Of a DNA stretch of 64,000 nucleotides, positions 28,636-38,345 are shown one piece after another. Location of the stretch: contig CAMDMA010000001.1 of the NCBI GenBank assembly GCA_945902075.1, forward strand, positions 62,001 through 126,000. Direction: 5' to 3'. A model generated the notes under the pieces. That model did not search any database. It was not told where the DNA came from and saw only the letters and a list, made by a program, of their open reading frames with translations. Source of the stretch: Candidatus Kuenenia stuttgartensis (GTDB lineage: Bacteria; Planctomycetota; Phycisphaerae; Phycisphaerales; SM1A02). Numbering within the stretch: the stretch's first letter is position 1; every line of letters begins with the position of its first letter. The position numbers were made by a program, and so were the translations under genes.

Positions 28636-29850
28636 ATGACCGACGCGACCGACGCGACCGCAAGGACCTCCATGACTGCCCTCACCGCCATGACCGCCAT
28701 GACCGCACTGACCCCCGCCGCCGCCGCCGTCGCTCACACGCTCTTTCCTCAGGCTCCCTCGAAGGGGCGCGTGTACAACTTCTCCGCAGGGCCAGCATGC
28801 ATGCCCGAATCTGTGCTGGAACAGATTCGCGAAGAAATCTTCGATTGTCGCGGGGGCGGGATCGGACTACTCGAACTCTCTCACCGCGGCGCGCTGTACG
28901 AGGACCTCAACAATGAGGCCGAAGCGATGTGTCGAAAGGCGGCGAATGTCGGAAGTGACTACGCGGTCTTTTTCATGCCCGGCGGTGCAACGCTCCAATT
29001 TGGTTTGCTTCCGCTGAACTTCGTTCCAGATACAGGTACCGCCGCATACATCGACACGTCGATTTGGTCATACAAGGCATACACCGAGGCCCTTCGCTGC
29101 CGCAATGTGACGATCGCCTTCGATGGCCGATCGCTCTCCGCGAAGTACTCGCGAGTACCAAAGCAGGGCGAGTTCACAGAGCCATCGAATGCCGCGTACC
29201 TGCTTTACTGCCAGAACAACACGGTGGAGGGCACGACATTCTGGGCGCCGCCCGAAACTTCGCTGCCGCTCATCGGTGATGCGACGAGCGACATCTTCTC
29301 GCGTCCTTGGGACTTCACGAAGCATGCGATGGTGCTTGCCGCCGGACAGAAAAACCTTGGTGCATCCGGCGCGAGCCTCGTGGTCGCGCGCAAAGACTTC
29401 ATCGCACGTGCCACGCAGAAGCTCCCGCAAATTCTCCGCTTTGAAGACCATGCGAACGCTGGATCGCGGCTCAACACCCCGCCTACATTCGCCGTTCGCG
29501 TCATGGGCCTGATGGCTGAGTGGTCGCTCAAGGTGGGCGGTCCCGAAGCGATTGCGAAAAACAACGCTCTCAAAGCCAATCTGATCTGGAACGCTGTCGA
29601 CAACTCCGGTGGCTTCTATTCATGGCCCGCAGAAAAGTGGTGCCGCTCGCACCTCAACATTTGTTTCAAAACGGCGAAGCCGGAACTCGATGCGAAGTTT
29701 GTCTCCGAAGCTGAGCAGCATGGTCTCTTCGGGCTCCTCGGCCATCGCGAGGCAGGCGGTATGCGCGCGTCGAGTTACAACGCTTTCCCCGTAAAGGGCT
29801 GCGAGATCCTGGCTGACTTCATGGGCGAATTTGCCCGGCGAAACGGCTGA
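28636..29850 (+). CDS. serC: Phosphoserine aminotransferase
   Basis: YNFSAGPACMPESVLEQIREE, MFMPGGATLQF-type motif, KHAMVLAAGQKNLGASG with PLP lysine; start uncertain because of repetitive N-terminus. Confidence 0.93.
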   Translation: MTDATDATARTSMTALTAMTAMTALTPAAAAVAHTLFPQAPSKGRVYNFSAGPACMPESVLEQIREEIFDCRGGGIGLLELSHRGALYEDLNNEAEAMCRKAANVGSDYAVFFMPGGATLQFGLLPLNFVPDTGTAAYIDTSIWSYKAYTEALRCRNVTIAFDGRSLSAKYSRVPKQGEFTEPSNAAYLLYCQNNTVEGTTFWAPPETSLPLIGDATSDIFSRPWDFTKHAMVLAAGQKNLGASGASLVVARKDFIARATQKLPQILRFEDHANAGSRLNTPPTFAVRVMGLMAEWSLKVGGPEAIAKNNALKANLIWNAVDNSGGFYSWPAEKWCRSHLNICFKTAKPELDAKFVSEAEQHGLFGLLGHREAGGMRASSYNAFPVKGCEILADFMGEFARRNG

Positions 29851-29890
29851 GATTTCGTCGTCTTGTCGATCTCGCAGCCACAGATTGCGC

Positions 29891-30538
29891 TTAGGCGTCA
29901 AGTCTGTCGAGTGCAGCGCGGCCGCGAGGTAGATCAAAACAAGTTCCAGTTCGAACATAACTCGCGCCGCCCATGCGGCCGATGGCGTTTAGTTTTGTCG
30001 GGTCGATCCGCTTCCCATCAAGTACGGCGTCTTCGATGTGCATGTACACCACGCGACCGATGACCATGTTGCCGCCATCGGGAATCCCCGGCGCGAATCG
30101 CTTGATCTCGACAGTCTCGCACTCGAATGTCACCGGACTCTCGGCAAATCGGGGCGCAGCGATGCGCACGCAGGGCAAGGGCGTGAGCCCGGAGAGGGCA
30201 AATTCGCTGTCCCCCGGCGCAAGACGCTCTGAACACGCAACGACCCGACGAACGGATGCCTCCGTCGCCAAGCCGATCGAGAAACAACCGGTCCCTCCAT
30301 CGCCCAACAACTTCGCGTTGGCGAGCGTGTCCTTCTCGCCACCATCCTCGCGATTGGCTGGACAAAACATCACGAGAAAAGGCTCGCTCGAGACTCCGTT
30401 GAAGAAGGAAAACGGCGCAAGATTCGGACGCCCCGCGAGATCCACCGTACCGACGACCGCGATGGGCCGCGGAACAATCGCGCCAATAAGCAGACCATAA
30501 CGCCGCGCCGCCGTGAGCTCTGATGGATCAAATTGCAC
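29891..30538 (-). CDS. Flavin reductase-like (FMN-binding split barrel) protein
   Basis: YGLLIGAIVPRPIAVVGTVDLAGRPNLAPFSFFNGVSSEPFLVMF; GTG start at 30538. Confidence 0.85.
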   Translation of the reverse strand: MQFDPSELTAARRYGLLIGAIVPRPIAVVGTVDLAGRPNLAPFSFFNGVSSEPFLVMFCPANREDGGEKDTLANAKLLGDGGTGCFSIGLATEASVRRVVACSERLAPGDSEFALSGLTPLPCVRIAAPRFAESPVTFECETVEIKRFAPGIPDGGNMVIGRVVYMHIEDAVLDGKRIDPTKLNAIGRMGGASYVRTGTCFDLPRGRAALDRLDA

Positions 30539-31031
30539 GGTGATTTCTCCCCTCCAACGCGCTGCCAACATGCAAGACAAGGCCATCCATCGCCGCCTCG
30601 AGCATGTCAACCATTTCGACAAAACCGGATTGCCCACCGTAATACGGGTCTGGCACATCCTCGTGCGAGCGTCGTGCATCGAACTCGCGCACGAGCAACA
30701 CCCGATTCGGCAACGCCCCGCGCGAGAGTACAGCCATCACGTGCGAACGATCCATGCACACGAAGAGATCACATTCAAGAAAATCACGGTCGCGGAGGCT
30801 GCGCGCGGTTCCTACCGCCTCGTAGCCAGCGTCGCGCAAGGCCGTCACTGTTCGGGGATCCGGGCTGGCGCCCTCATGCCAGTCGCCCGTGCCAGCAGAG
30901 TCGATCTTGACCCGCGGAAGAATCCCAGCGCGGCGCGCATACTCACGGAAAATGTTTTCGGCAGCGGGACTGCGACAAATGTTTCCTGTGCAGACAAAAA
31001 CGATTTGAAACGGCGCGCGCCCGTTGATCAT
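30528..31031 (-). CDS. Low molecular weight protein-tyrosine-phosphatase
   Basis: VFVCTGNICRSPAAE (CX5R) and DVPDPYYGG catalytic Asp loop. Confidence 0.95.
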   Translation of the reverse strand: MINGRAPFQIVFVCTGNICRSPAAENIFREYARRAGILPRVKIDSAGTGDWHEGASPDPRTVTALRDAGYEAVGTARSLRDRDFLECDLFVCMDRSHVMAVLSRGALPNRVLLVREFDARRSHEDVPDPYYGGQSGFVEMVDMLEAAMDGLVLHVGSALEGRNHRAI

Positions 31032-31083
31032 GACGCGAGTGTACCCCTGTCGAGGTGTGATTCTTCGTCGCTACACTGGCGCG

Positions 31084-32493
31084 ATGGTGTACGACTACGA
31101 CCTTCTCGTCATTGGCAGCGGCCCGGCAGGACAGCGCGCGGCAGTGCAGGCCGCCAAACTCGGCAAGCGTGTTGCGATCGTCGAGCGTCAGCGGATGGTC
31201 GGCGGAGTGTCACTCCATACCGGCACCGTACCGAGCAAGACCTTTCGTGAAGCGGTGCTCTCGCTCACGCATGTACCGACGCTCGCCGCTGGGACTCCGG
31301 TCGACCGACCGCGGCCGTCAATCGAAGACCTGCTCCACCGCGTGAACGATGTGATTGAGCGTGAACTTGAGGTTGTCGCGAAGCAACTTTCGCGCAACGG
31401 CGTTGATCTACTGAGCGGAAATGCCAAGTTTCTCGACCCGCACACCGTGCAAATCGATGGCGCAGCACTCGACCGCCACGCGAGCGCCGAGCACATCCTG
31501 ATCGCCTGTGGAAGCACGCCCGCAGCGCCGCCCATTCCCGCCGACCACGAATCGATCCTCACCAGCGACGACATCCTCAAACTTCCTCGCCTGCCACGAT
31601 CACTCGCCGTCATCGGTGGTGGCGTCATCGGCGTGGAGTACGCATCGATGTTCGCGGAACTCGGCATCGAGGTCACCCTCATTGATCGCCATGATCGGCT
31701 GCTCGAATTTTGTGACTCTGAGATCGTCGACGAACTCATTCATCAAATGCGCAAGAAGCGCGTCACCTTTCGCCTCGGCGAAGCGGTGAAGACGATTCAA
31801 GGTCAGTCGGGGCCAACTCAAAAGTCTGCCACCATCGAACTCGAGAGCGGGAAACTCGTGGCAGTCGACGCTGTGCTTTTCTCAATTGGTCGCATCGGCG
31901 CAACTGCGTCGCTCGATCTCGACAAGGTCGGACTGAAAGCGGACGATCGCGGCCGCCTCACCGTCAATGCCAACTTCCAAACCACGGTGCCGCACATTTC
32001 TGCCGCCGGTGACATCATCGGCTTTCCTGCGCTTGCCTCGACGAGTTCGGAGCAAGGTCGATTGGCCGTGTGCAGCATGTTTGGAATCGAAGCGAAGCCA
32101 GCACCCGCCGGATTTCCGTACGGGATCTATGCGATTCCGGAGATCTCAATGATCGGCGCGACGGAGCAGGAACTCACGCAGAAAAAGATTCCCTACGAAG
32201 TCGGCGTCGCACGCTACGCGGAAATCGCGCGCGGACAGATCCTCGGAGACGACAGCGGACTCTTCAAAATGATCTTCCATCGCGAAACCCGCGCGCTCCT
32301 CGGCGTCCACTGCATGGGCACGCAGGCAACTGAACTTGTGCATATTGGTCAAGCGGTACTGACGCTTGGGGGAGGTCTCGATTATTTCCTCGAAGCCGTC
32401 TTCAACTATCCAACGCTTGCGGAGTGCTACAAGGTCGCAGCGTTTAATGCGGCGAACCACATGCGCGTCGAACGGACGGCTGGCTCGAGATAG
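31084..32493 (+). CDS. sthA: Si-specific NAD(P)+ transhydrogenase (soluble)
   Basis: YDLLVIGSGPAGQRAAVQAAKLGKRVAIVER; VSLHTGTVPSKTFRE lacks the redox disulfide of related reductases, as in SthA. Confidence 0.88.
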   Translation: MVYDYDLLVIGSGPAGQRAAVQAAKLGKRVAIVERQRMVGGVSLHTGTVPSKTFREAVLSLTHVPTLAAGTPVDRPRPSIEDLLHRVNDVIERELEVVAKQLSRNGVDLLSGNAKFLDPHTVQIDGAALDRHASAEHILIACGSTPAAPPIPADHESILTSDDILKLPRLPRSLAVIGGGVIGVEYASMFAELGIEVTLIDRHDRLLEFCDSEIVDELIHQMRKKRVTFRLGEAVKTIQGQSGPTQKSATIELESGKLVAVDAVLFSIGRIGATASLDLDKVGLKADDRGRLTVNANFQTTVPHISAAGDIIGFPALASTSSEQGRLAVCSMFGIEAKPAPAGFPYGIYAIPEISMIGATEQELTQKKIPYEVGVARYAEIARGQILGDDSGLFKMIFHRETRALLGVHCMGTQATELVHIGQAVLTLGGGLDYFLEAVFNYPTLAECYKVAAFNAANHMRVERTAGSR

Positions 32494-32594
32494 TCACCCA
32501 ACGAAGGCGCGCATATCGCGTTTGAGTGCGACCTCAAATATTGTCAGCGACTTCGCAAGTCGAAACGCGTATACTCAGGCTGTCTTTTACATCA

Positions 32595-32945
32595 GGGGCC
32601 GACCAGCATCGACCGGACGCACCTTGTCCATCGTTGCGAGCCGTGGAGCATCCAGGCCACGTAAAAAGGATGCAAAACTAGAACTGCCAACACGCAGTAC
32701 GCTCTCGCCGCCTAATTCGCGGTGACGCGGAGTAGACCCGACGCCCGGTAGGGTTTGCCCGCGCAAAAAACTGGGCTGGTTCCAAAGCGATGCCTTACCG
32801 CCGCGGAACGAGACAACAGTCAGGCTGGCTGAGGTTTGGCGCCCGCTGTCAGCGGATGGCCTCGGCGAGATTGAAATGACAGAAACGCTCGTAGACGCGG
32901 TGGGTGAGACGTTTCGGCACGGGGGTGCGAATCCCCCCGGCTCCA
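32595..32945 (+). ncRNA. ssrA: Transfer-messenger RNA (tmRNA)
   Basis: 5' GGGGCCGA pairs with 3' CGGCTCC+A; T-arm GGGGG-TGCGAAT-CCCCC; CTCGTAGACGC...GACGTTTCGGCAC block; tag reading frame 32686-32715 encodes ANTQYALAA*. CCA not encoded. Confidence 0.92.
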
Positions 32946-32951
32946 CTTTTG

Positions 32952-32967
32952 CACGGCACCTGCCGTG
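32952..32967 (+). terminator. Short hairpin after tmRNA
   Basis: CACGGCA-cc-TGCCGTG, 7 bp after tmRNA 3' end; no U-tract. Confidence 0.4.
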
Positions 32968-32976
32968 AACAGCGAC

Positions 32977-33047
32977 GACTGTCGTGGTGAGAATTGTTCG
33001 AGGAAACCCCTCTCACGACACCATGTCACCATGGCACCACGACAGTC
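32977..33047. repeat. Perfect 13-bp inverted repeat enclosing further stem-loops
   Basis: GACTGTCGTGGTG (32977-32989) and CACCACGACAGTC (33035-33047); inner CCATG-tcac-CATGG and competing CTCTCACGAC. Confidence 0.8.
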
Positions 33048-33257
33048 CGACGGACGCGCTCCGTCGCGCTTGAGATGCGATCGACCGCACTCTGCGTGAA
33101 ATCGATCGTGCACATCGGTTTTCAGCCAGTGCCATGACAAACCGTCTCCCATTCGCGACGATGCGCTGCGTGATTGCGTATCACCCAGTACCGATCGCTG
33201 TGACTATTTCACTCCAGAGATCGGCTCAGCACGACCCCAGCGAATTGGAGTAGTTTC

Positions 33258-33992
33258 ATGGCGGCGACCTCAAAATCGGCCCTCACCCAGACCAACTGGG
33301 ATCTCATCCGCGACGCTGCGAGTGACTCAACCACTGCCAAGTCGAGCCTCGAGAGGGTCACCCGGCGCTCATGGCCTGCCATCTATGCGTTCATTCGCGC
33401 ATCCGGCCGACCACCAGAACAAGCCACCGAACTCACGCAGGGATTCCTCTGTGATGTCTTTCTCGCGCGCAAGCTGCTTGAAAAAGCTGATCGCAATCGT
33501 GGTCGTTTCCGCACGCTGTTACTCGGCGCAGTTCGCAACTACCTCGCGGATATACATCGTCGGACGACCGCCATGACTCGTATGCCGAGAGGCGGTGTTG
33601 CACCGCTTGATCAGCTGATCACCGTTGGCATCGACCCCGTTGCGCATGGCGCCGATTCACCAGAACGTGCATTCAACGCGCGCTTCGTGGCCGGACTGAT
33701 CCGCTCCGCGGCCGAGCGACTCCAGCAAGAATTGTTGAGCGAAGGCGACGAGGCCTCGTGGGAGATCTTCCGACTCCGCGTGCTGCAGTACGCGTTCGAT
33801 GGAACGACTGTCGGTTATGAGGAGATCGCCCCTCGATTTGGCCTCGCAAAGGGCACCTGCGCGGCCAAGCTTCTGGTCGCGAAGCGTCGCTTTGCTTCCA
33901 TTCTCATGGATGAAATGCGGGCCACTGTGGAAAACCCATCCGATCTCAGCGCTGAAGTTGACGAGTTGCTGTCACTCCTTGGAAGCCGTTGA
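33258..33992 (+). CDS. ECF-type RNA polymerase sigma factor (planctomycete-type)
   Basis: EQATELTQGFLCDVFLARKLLEKADRNRGRFRTLLLGAVRNYLADIHRR region 2; FDGTTVGYEEIAPRFGLAKGTCAAKLLVAKRRF region 4. Confidence 0.75.
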   Translation: MAATSKSALTQTNWDLIRDAASDSTTAKSSLERVTRRSWPAIYAFIRASGRPPEQATELTQGFLCDVFLARKLLEKADRNRGRFRTLLLGAVRNYLADIHRRTTAMTRMPRGGVAPLDQLITVGIDPVAHGADSPERAFNARFVAGLIRSAAERLQQELLSEGDEASWEIFRLRVLQYAFDGTTVGYEEIAPRFGLAKGTCAAKLLVAKRRFASILMDEMRATVENPSDLSAEVDELLSLLGSR

Positions 33993-34069
33993 CCGCGAGA
34001 AAAACCGCACAAACATGCTGGTATATGCTGTTTCACACATGACATTCTGCACATGAATCCACACCGATC

Positions 34070-34516
34070 ATGACCCATCACGAAGAACCATCCGCGCAGT
34101 CACACCCTGAATCGAGCCGTTCGCTCGGCGACACGCTCCGATGGGCTTTCGAACTCGATTCGTCACCGGCACTCGCGGGCGCAACTTGGCTCGCATGCGA
34201 GATCGTGCCGTCTGCACGAGATCCATTTGAAGCGATCCTCGCTGAGTCCACCACGCTTGGCGCACTGGAAGAGTTGAAGGGCGCGTTCAAGATGCTTCGA
34301 ACGACCGGAACCACGAGCGCTGAGCGGAGTCTGGCCGCTCGACTCTACGCTGCAACTATTGGCGCAGCTCTCGTGCGTCACGCAACGCTCATCACCACGC
34401 AGCGCGGAGAATCACTCCATCGCGCCTTCACTGAGTTACAAAGCGATCCGTCGATGCCGGAGCCTATTCGCGCGCTTGCAAGCCGTGCTCTCGACGCTGC
34501 GCGCAGCATCACTTAA
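34070..34516 (+). CDS. Small hypothetical soluble protein paired with the ECF sigma factor
   Basis: Intact ORF, same strand, 77 bp after the sigma gene; no TM segment or recognised domain. Confidence 0.6.
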   Translation: MTHHEEPSAQSHPESSRSLGDTLRWAFELDSSPALAGATWLACEIVPSARDPFEAILAESTTLGALEELKGAFKMLRTTGTTSAERSLAARLYAATIGAALVRHATLITTQRGESLHRAFTELQSDPSMPEPIRALASRALDAARSIT

Positions 34517-34519
34517 CCA

Positions 34520-36265
34520 CTACTTGCCCGCGGATTCATCGAAAAACCCACTCTTCGAAGGGGAATCCGGCGCATTCGGGATGTTCTCAAGGGCCGACAA
34601 TTCTTCACTTGAGAATGGTTCCCAGCGAATTCGCGCAGCGCCGAGCGACGTGCCCGTTGCAAAAGCGATGTCAACGAGCGAAATCTGGTAGCTCGCGAGT
34701 GCCGCAACCTCGCGGCTCTGCGCATCCGCAAGGCTTGCCGAGGCATCGAGTACATCGGTGCTCGTACGCAGTCCGACGTCAAACTGCCGTTCCTCTGCGG
34801 CAAGCGTTCGCGCGGCGAGAATCGTCTCAAGCCGCGCCGCAAGAATCCGCTGCCAACTTTGCGTCAGCCCATCGAGCGCGTCGAAGACCTCCGTGCGAAT
34901 CGACTGCCGACGCGCCTCGCGCGTTCCAAGTCGCTGCACACGCTGCAAAATCGCCGCGTTTACCCGCGATTCTGCCGCCTCGTTGCCAAGCGGTATCTCC
35001 GCGCGAACACCGACATTGAAACTATCCGCGTTTCCGAGTGATCCGTAGGCCTCATTCGCCTCCGCACCAGTTCCCTGGAGGTTGTAGCCGTAGTCAAGCA
35101 CGAACAGTGGGAGTGCCGCGTTTCGACGGAAACCAATCTCGCTCTGGTCAATCGCCAACTGAATCTCGAGCTCGATCATCTCCATCCGATTCGCAACTGC
35201 CTGCGTCGCGAGTGATTCGCCATCGAGTTTGAGGCTCACCGGATTCGGGTCACTCCCTGGCTTGAGCGCTGTACCCGTCGAGACAGGTAGATCTGCGCGG
35301 TTCATCAATCGCTTGAGCGAGCGCTGCCGAATCCGAAGGTTTGCGTCTGCGACGATGATCTGCTCAAGCGTGCGCCCGATACCACTCTCTGCGCGCACGA
35401 CTTCGATTTCAGGCGCGTCGCCCTGCGCGACTCGTCGACGCGCGCGCTCGAGTTGCTTGATCGCAACGTCGTACTGCGCGCGACGCACGCCGAGTTCGCG
35501 ATACGCCGAGTAGACGTTCCAATACGCCTTGTCGGCGTTTGAAATCACGCGAATCGCCTCAAGTTTCGTGCGCGTATCGGCAATCTGCCCCTGCCACTCC
35601 GCAACGCGAATCGAATGCGTGTTGGCATCGACGCCTGCACCACGGAGGAGCGGCTGACTCATCGACAGCGAAACCGCAGCGAGCCATTCCTGGTCGTCTT
35701 CACCGAACGTGAGTCCGCTTGCGCCGCGCGTGAGCGGCGATGAGAGACTGATCGCGCCGCCCGTCGCGAGCGGCATGTTAAAGCCTGCGTCGAATGAATC
35801 ACTATCGGGAGTTTGACCCGTCGCGAGATCTGCGAACACTGTGTTGTTACTTCGGTTGTACGAAGCGAAAAATGTTCCCTCGAACTTCGCTTCTTCTGCC
35901 GACAAGTTTGCCCGCGCAATTGCAGGGTCGACCAACAGCGTCCGAAGCTCGAGATTGTTCGCAAGCACCGCCGAGCGCACATCCGCGATCGTCAGCTCGA
36001 CAGCGTCCTCAGCAATCGCTGGGACCTGAATATCTGTGAGCGCCTGTTTCGCCGCTTCCTCAAGCGACACCGGTGGCTCAATAGCGCGAGCCACTGGATC
36101 GGTGCCATCGATCCGCCGCAACTCGGCCTCGGGCACGCGCCAACGCGGATCCTCGTTGTCAAAAATTCCTGTTCGGCAGGACGCCGCGGAGCACGCAGCG
36201 ACCGCAAGCACGAGTGTGCGAACGGTGCGAGTACAGAGGACGAATTCGGTCGGTGTCTCCATCAT
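34520..36265 (-). CDS. TolC-like outer membrane efflux protein (lipoprotein)
   Basis: Start MMETPTEF with ATGA overlap to upstream permease gene; CSAASC lipobox; OEP repeats such as AYWNVYSAYRELGVRRAQYDVAIKQLERARRRVAQGDAPEIEVVRAESG. Confidence 0.88.
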   Translation of the reverse strand: MMETPTEFVLCTRTVRTLVLAVAACSAASCRTGIFDNEDPRWRVPEAELRRIDGTDPVARAIEPPVSLEEAAKQALTDIQVPAIAEDAVELTIADVRSAVLANNLELRTLLVDPAIARANLSAEEAKFEGTFFASYNRSNNTVFADLATGQTPDSDSFDAGFNMPLATGGAISLSSPLTRGASGLTFGEDDQEWLAAVSLSMSQPLLRGAGVDANTHSIRVAEWQGQIADTRTKLEAIRVISNADKAYWNVYSAYRELGVRRAQYDVAIKQLERARRRVAQGDAPEIEVVRAESGIGRTLEQIIVADANLRIRQRSLKRLMNRADLPVSTGTALKPGSDPNPVSLKLDGESLATQAVANRMEMIELEIQLAIDQSEIGFRRNAALPLFVLDYGYNLQGTGAEANEAYGSLGNADSFNVGVRAEIPLGNEAAESRVNAAILQRVQRLGTREARRQSIRTEVFDALDGLTQSWQRILAARLETILAARTLAAEERQFDVGLRTSTDVLDASASLADAQSREVAALASYQISLVDIAFATGTSLGAARIRWEPFSSEELSALENIPNAPDSPSKSGFFDESAGK

Positions 36266-37503
36266 TCGTGCCTCAGCGCTTCGATCGGATCGAGCCGCGA
36301 TGCCTTGATCGCCGGGAACATGCCGAATACAACGCCCGTCACGGCGCTGAAGACAAAGCTGAGCGCGACTGCCCAGAACGGAATGTCGGCCTGGTCGAGT
36401 TGCGCGCCGGGAATCTTTGTGAGCCCAAAGGCCGCAAGTCGGCCAAACGCGATGCCGACGAATCCACCGACAAGACACAGCGTGACCGCCTCGAGGAGAA
36501 ACTGCAGCAAAATCGCCATCGGCGTCGCGCCCACCGCCTTGCGCAGGCCAATCTCGCGTGTGCGTTCGCTCACGGAAACCAACATAATGTTCATGATGCC
36601 AATCCCGCCAACGAGCAGGCTGATGCCGACGATTCCACCAGCAATCGCCGTGATCCCCGCCGCCAAAGCCTTGAACTGTTCAATGAACTTATCGATTGCC
36701 GCAACCTGAAAGGTCTGCGGCTCGCCGGGGCCGAGCCCGCGCATGCGTCGAAGCACGAACCGAACCTCATCCTCGCCTTCGACCGCCGTCTCTGGGCTCA
36801 CAAAGAGGCCCTCGACGCGCATGAAGAAGTTGCGATCCTGCATTTTCTCCGCCACGGAAAACGGAATAAAAATCTCCGCACTCGACGTGTTCATTCCAAA
36901 GAACCGCGCCTGCGTCGTTTCAACAACACCCACGATCATGAATCGCCGACCTCCGATGAGAATGGCGACTCCCACCGGGTTCGACGGCAAATCGAGTTCG
37001 ACAATTGCGTCTGCATTGATCAGGCACACTTGTCGTTCGCTCTCGACATCGATCGATGAGAACGGCCGCCCCTCCTGAACGAAACGATTCTGCACATCAT
37101 GCCACTCGGGCCAGATGCCGGAAATTGTGATGCCTTCGATCCGCTTATCACCCGACTCCACATCGAGCCCGACCTCGGTAATCGGCGTGACTGCTTTGAC
37201 GAGCGTGCACTCGTCGCGGATCGCTTCGACCTCAGCGGTCTTGATGAGAATCTTCTCCCACGGATACATGTTGCGCGGCGCGTTGTCGGGCCGATCGGGA
37301 AAGACGAAAAACTTACTCGCACCAACCGATTCAAACTCATCGAGTACTTTCGCCTTGAGCCCGGTGAGTGCCGCAATCACGGCGGTCGTGCTCGCCACAC
37401 CGACGATGATGCCGAGTGCTGTCAGAAACGCCCGCGACTTGTTGGCCCAAATCTGCGAGAACGCGAGAGAAATCGCCTGCAACCAGAAGAGCGGGTTCAT
37501 CAT
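36262..37503 (-). CDS. MacB-type ABC transporter permease
   Basis: N-terminal [24 protein letters not shown], MacB periplasmic domain, C-terminal Fts[29 protein letters not shown]. Confidence 0.92.
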   Translation of the reverse strand: MMNPLFWLQAISLAFSQIWANKSRAFLTALGIIVGVASTTAVIAALTGLKAKVLDEFESVGASKFFVFPDRPDNAPRNMYPWEKILIKTAEVEAIRDECTLVKAVTPITEVGLDVESGDKRIEGITISGIWPEWHDVQNRFVQEGRPFSSIDVESERQVCLINADAIVELDLPSNPVGVAILIGGRRFMIVGVVETTQARFFGMNTSSAEIFIPFSVAEKMQDRNFFMRVEGLFVSPETAVEGEDEVRFVLRRMRGLGPGEPQTFQVAAIDKFIEQFKALAAGITAIAGGIVGISLLVGGIGIMNIMLVSVSERTREIGLRKAVGATPMAILLQFLLEAVTLCLVGGFVGIAFGRLAAFGLTKIPGAQLDQADIPFWAVALSFVFSAVTGVVFGMFPAIKASRLDPIEALRHE

Positions 37504-38345
37504 GAGGCAGTGCCCCTTGCCGCGATCATGTCAAGATGACGGCCCGCGATATCTTCCGCCACCGGAACATCGCTCAGCACGCGGCCGTCGCGCAAGCGCA
37601 CCACACGCTGGCAATGGGCGGCAACTTCGTCTTCGTGGGTCACGATGATGACCGTTTGTCCTTCGGTATGAATCTGCCGAAAAAGCGCGAGGATCTCGAT
37701 CGTCGTCGCACTGTCGAGATTTCCAGTCGGCTCGTCGGCGAGAAGGATCGACGGTCTATTGAGGATGGCGCGCGCGATCGCAACACGCTGACGCTGACCT
37801 CCAGAGAGTTGGTTCGGACGGTGATGCACCCGGTCTGCAAGTCCGACACGGTCCAGCGCAGCAAGCGCGCGCTGTCGACGACCACGCCATCCGCCTTGCG
37901 CGTATATGAGCGGCAACTCGACATTCTCAAGCGCGGTCTGCCGAGGAAGAAGTTCAAAGCTTTGAAAGACGAAGCCAATCTCCTCGTTGCGGACCTGCGC
38001 GAGTTCCTTCGCGCCCATTCGGCTGACATCGCGACCATTGAGGAGATACACACCTGAAGTCGGGCGGTCGAGGCATCCGAGCATATTCATGAGCGTGCTC
38101 TTACCAGAGCCGGACGAGCCCATGATGGCGACCATCTCGTTGCGTCCAATGGTGAGGTCAAGACCGCGCAGCGCGTGGATGGTCTCAACACCGACGCGAT
38201 AGATTTTTTCCAACGCGCGAACGTCGATCAGAGGCAACGGTTCCACGACGCGCGCAGCAGGGTTCACCGCTGGCCCGGGGCGTTCATCACCCATTCGTCG
38301 ACCCTGCCGCAGCATCCTTCGCCGTCTCCTCGCGAATCGCATCAC
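37500..38345 (-). CDS. MacB-type ABC transporter ATP-binding protein
   Basis: [51 protein letters not shown]. Confidence 0.95.
   Translation of the reverse strand: MMRFARRRRRMLRQGRRMGDERPGPAVNPAARVVEPLPLIDVRALEKIYRVGVETIHALRGLDLTIGRNEMVAIMGSSGSGKSTLMNMLGCLDRPTSGVYLLNGRDVSRMGAKELAQVRNEEIGFVFQSFELLPRQTALENVELPLIYAQGGWRGRRQRALAALDRVGLADRVHHRPNQLSGGQRQRVAIARAILNRPSILLADEPTGNLDSATTIEILALFRQIHTEGQTVIIVTHEDEVAAHCQRVVRLRDGRVLSDVPVAEDIAGRHLDMIAARGTAS

Noticed and set aside
27943-28737. N-terminal extension of the minus-strand 27568-28737 ORF (MSDGGGGGGQCGHGGHGG...)
   Set aside because: Overlaps serC and the 28045 gene antisense; the PilZ-like domain begins at the internal ATG 27942.
32917-32937. Unusual tmRNA T-loop TGCGAAT instead of TTCGAAT
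   Set aside because: Noted, but I cannot judge its frequency among tmRNAs without an alignment, so not claimed as novel.
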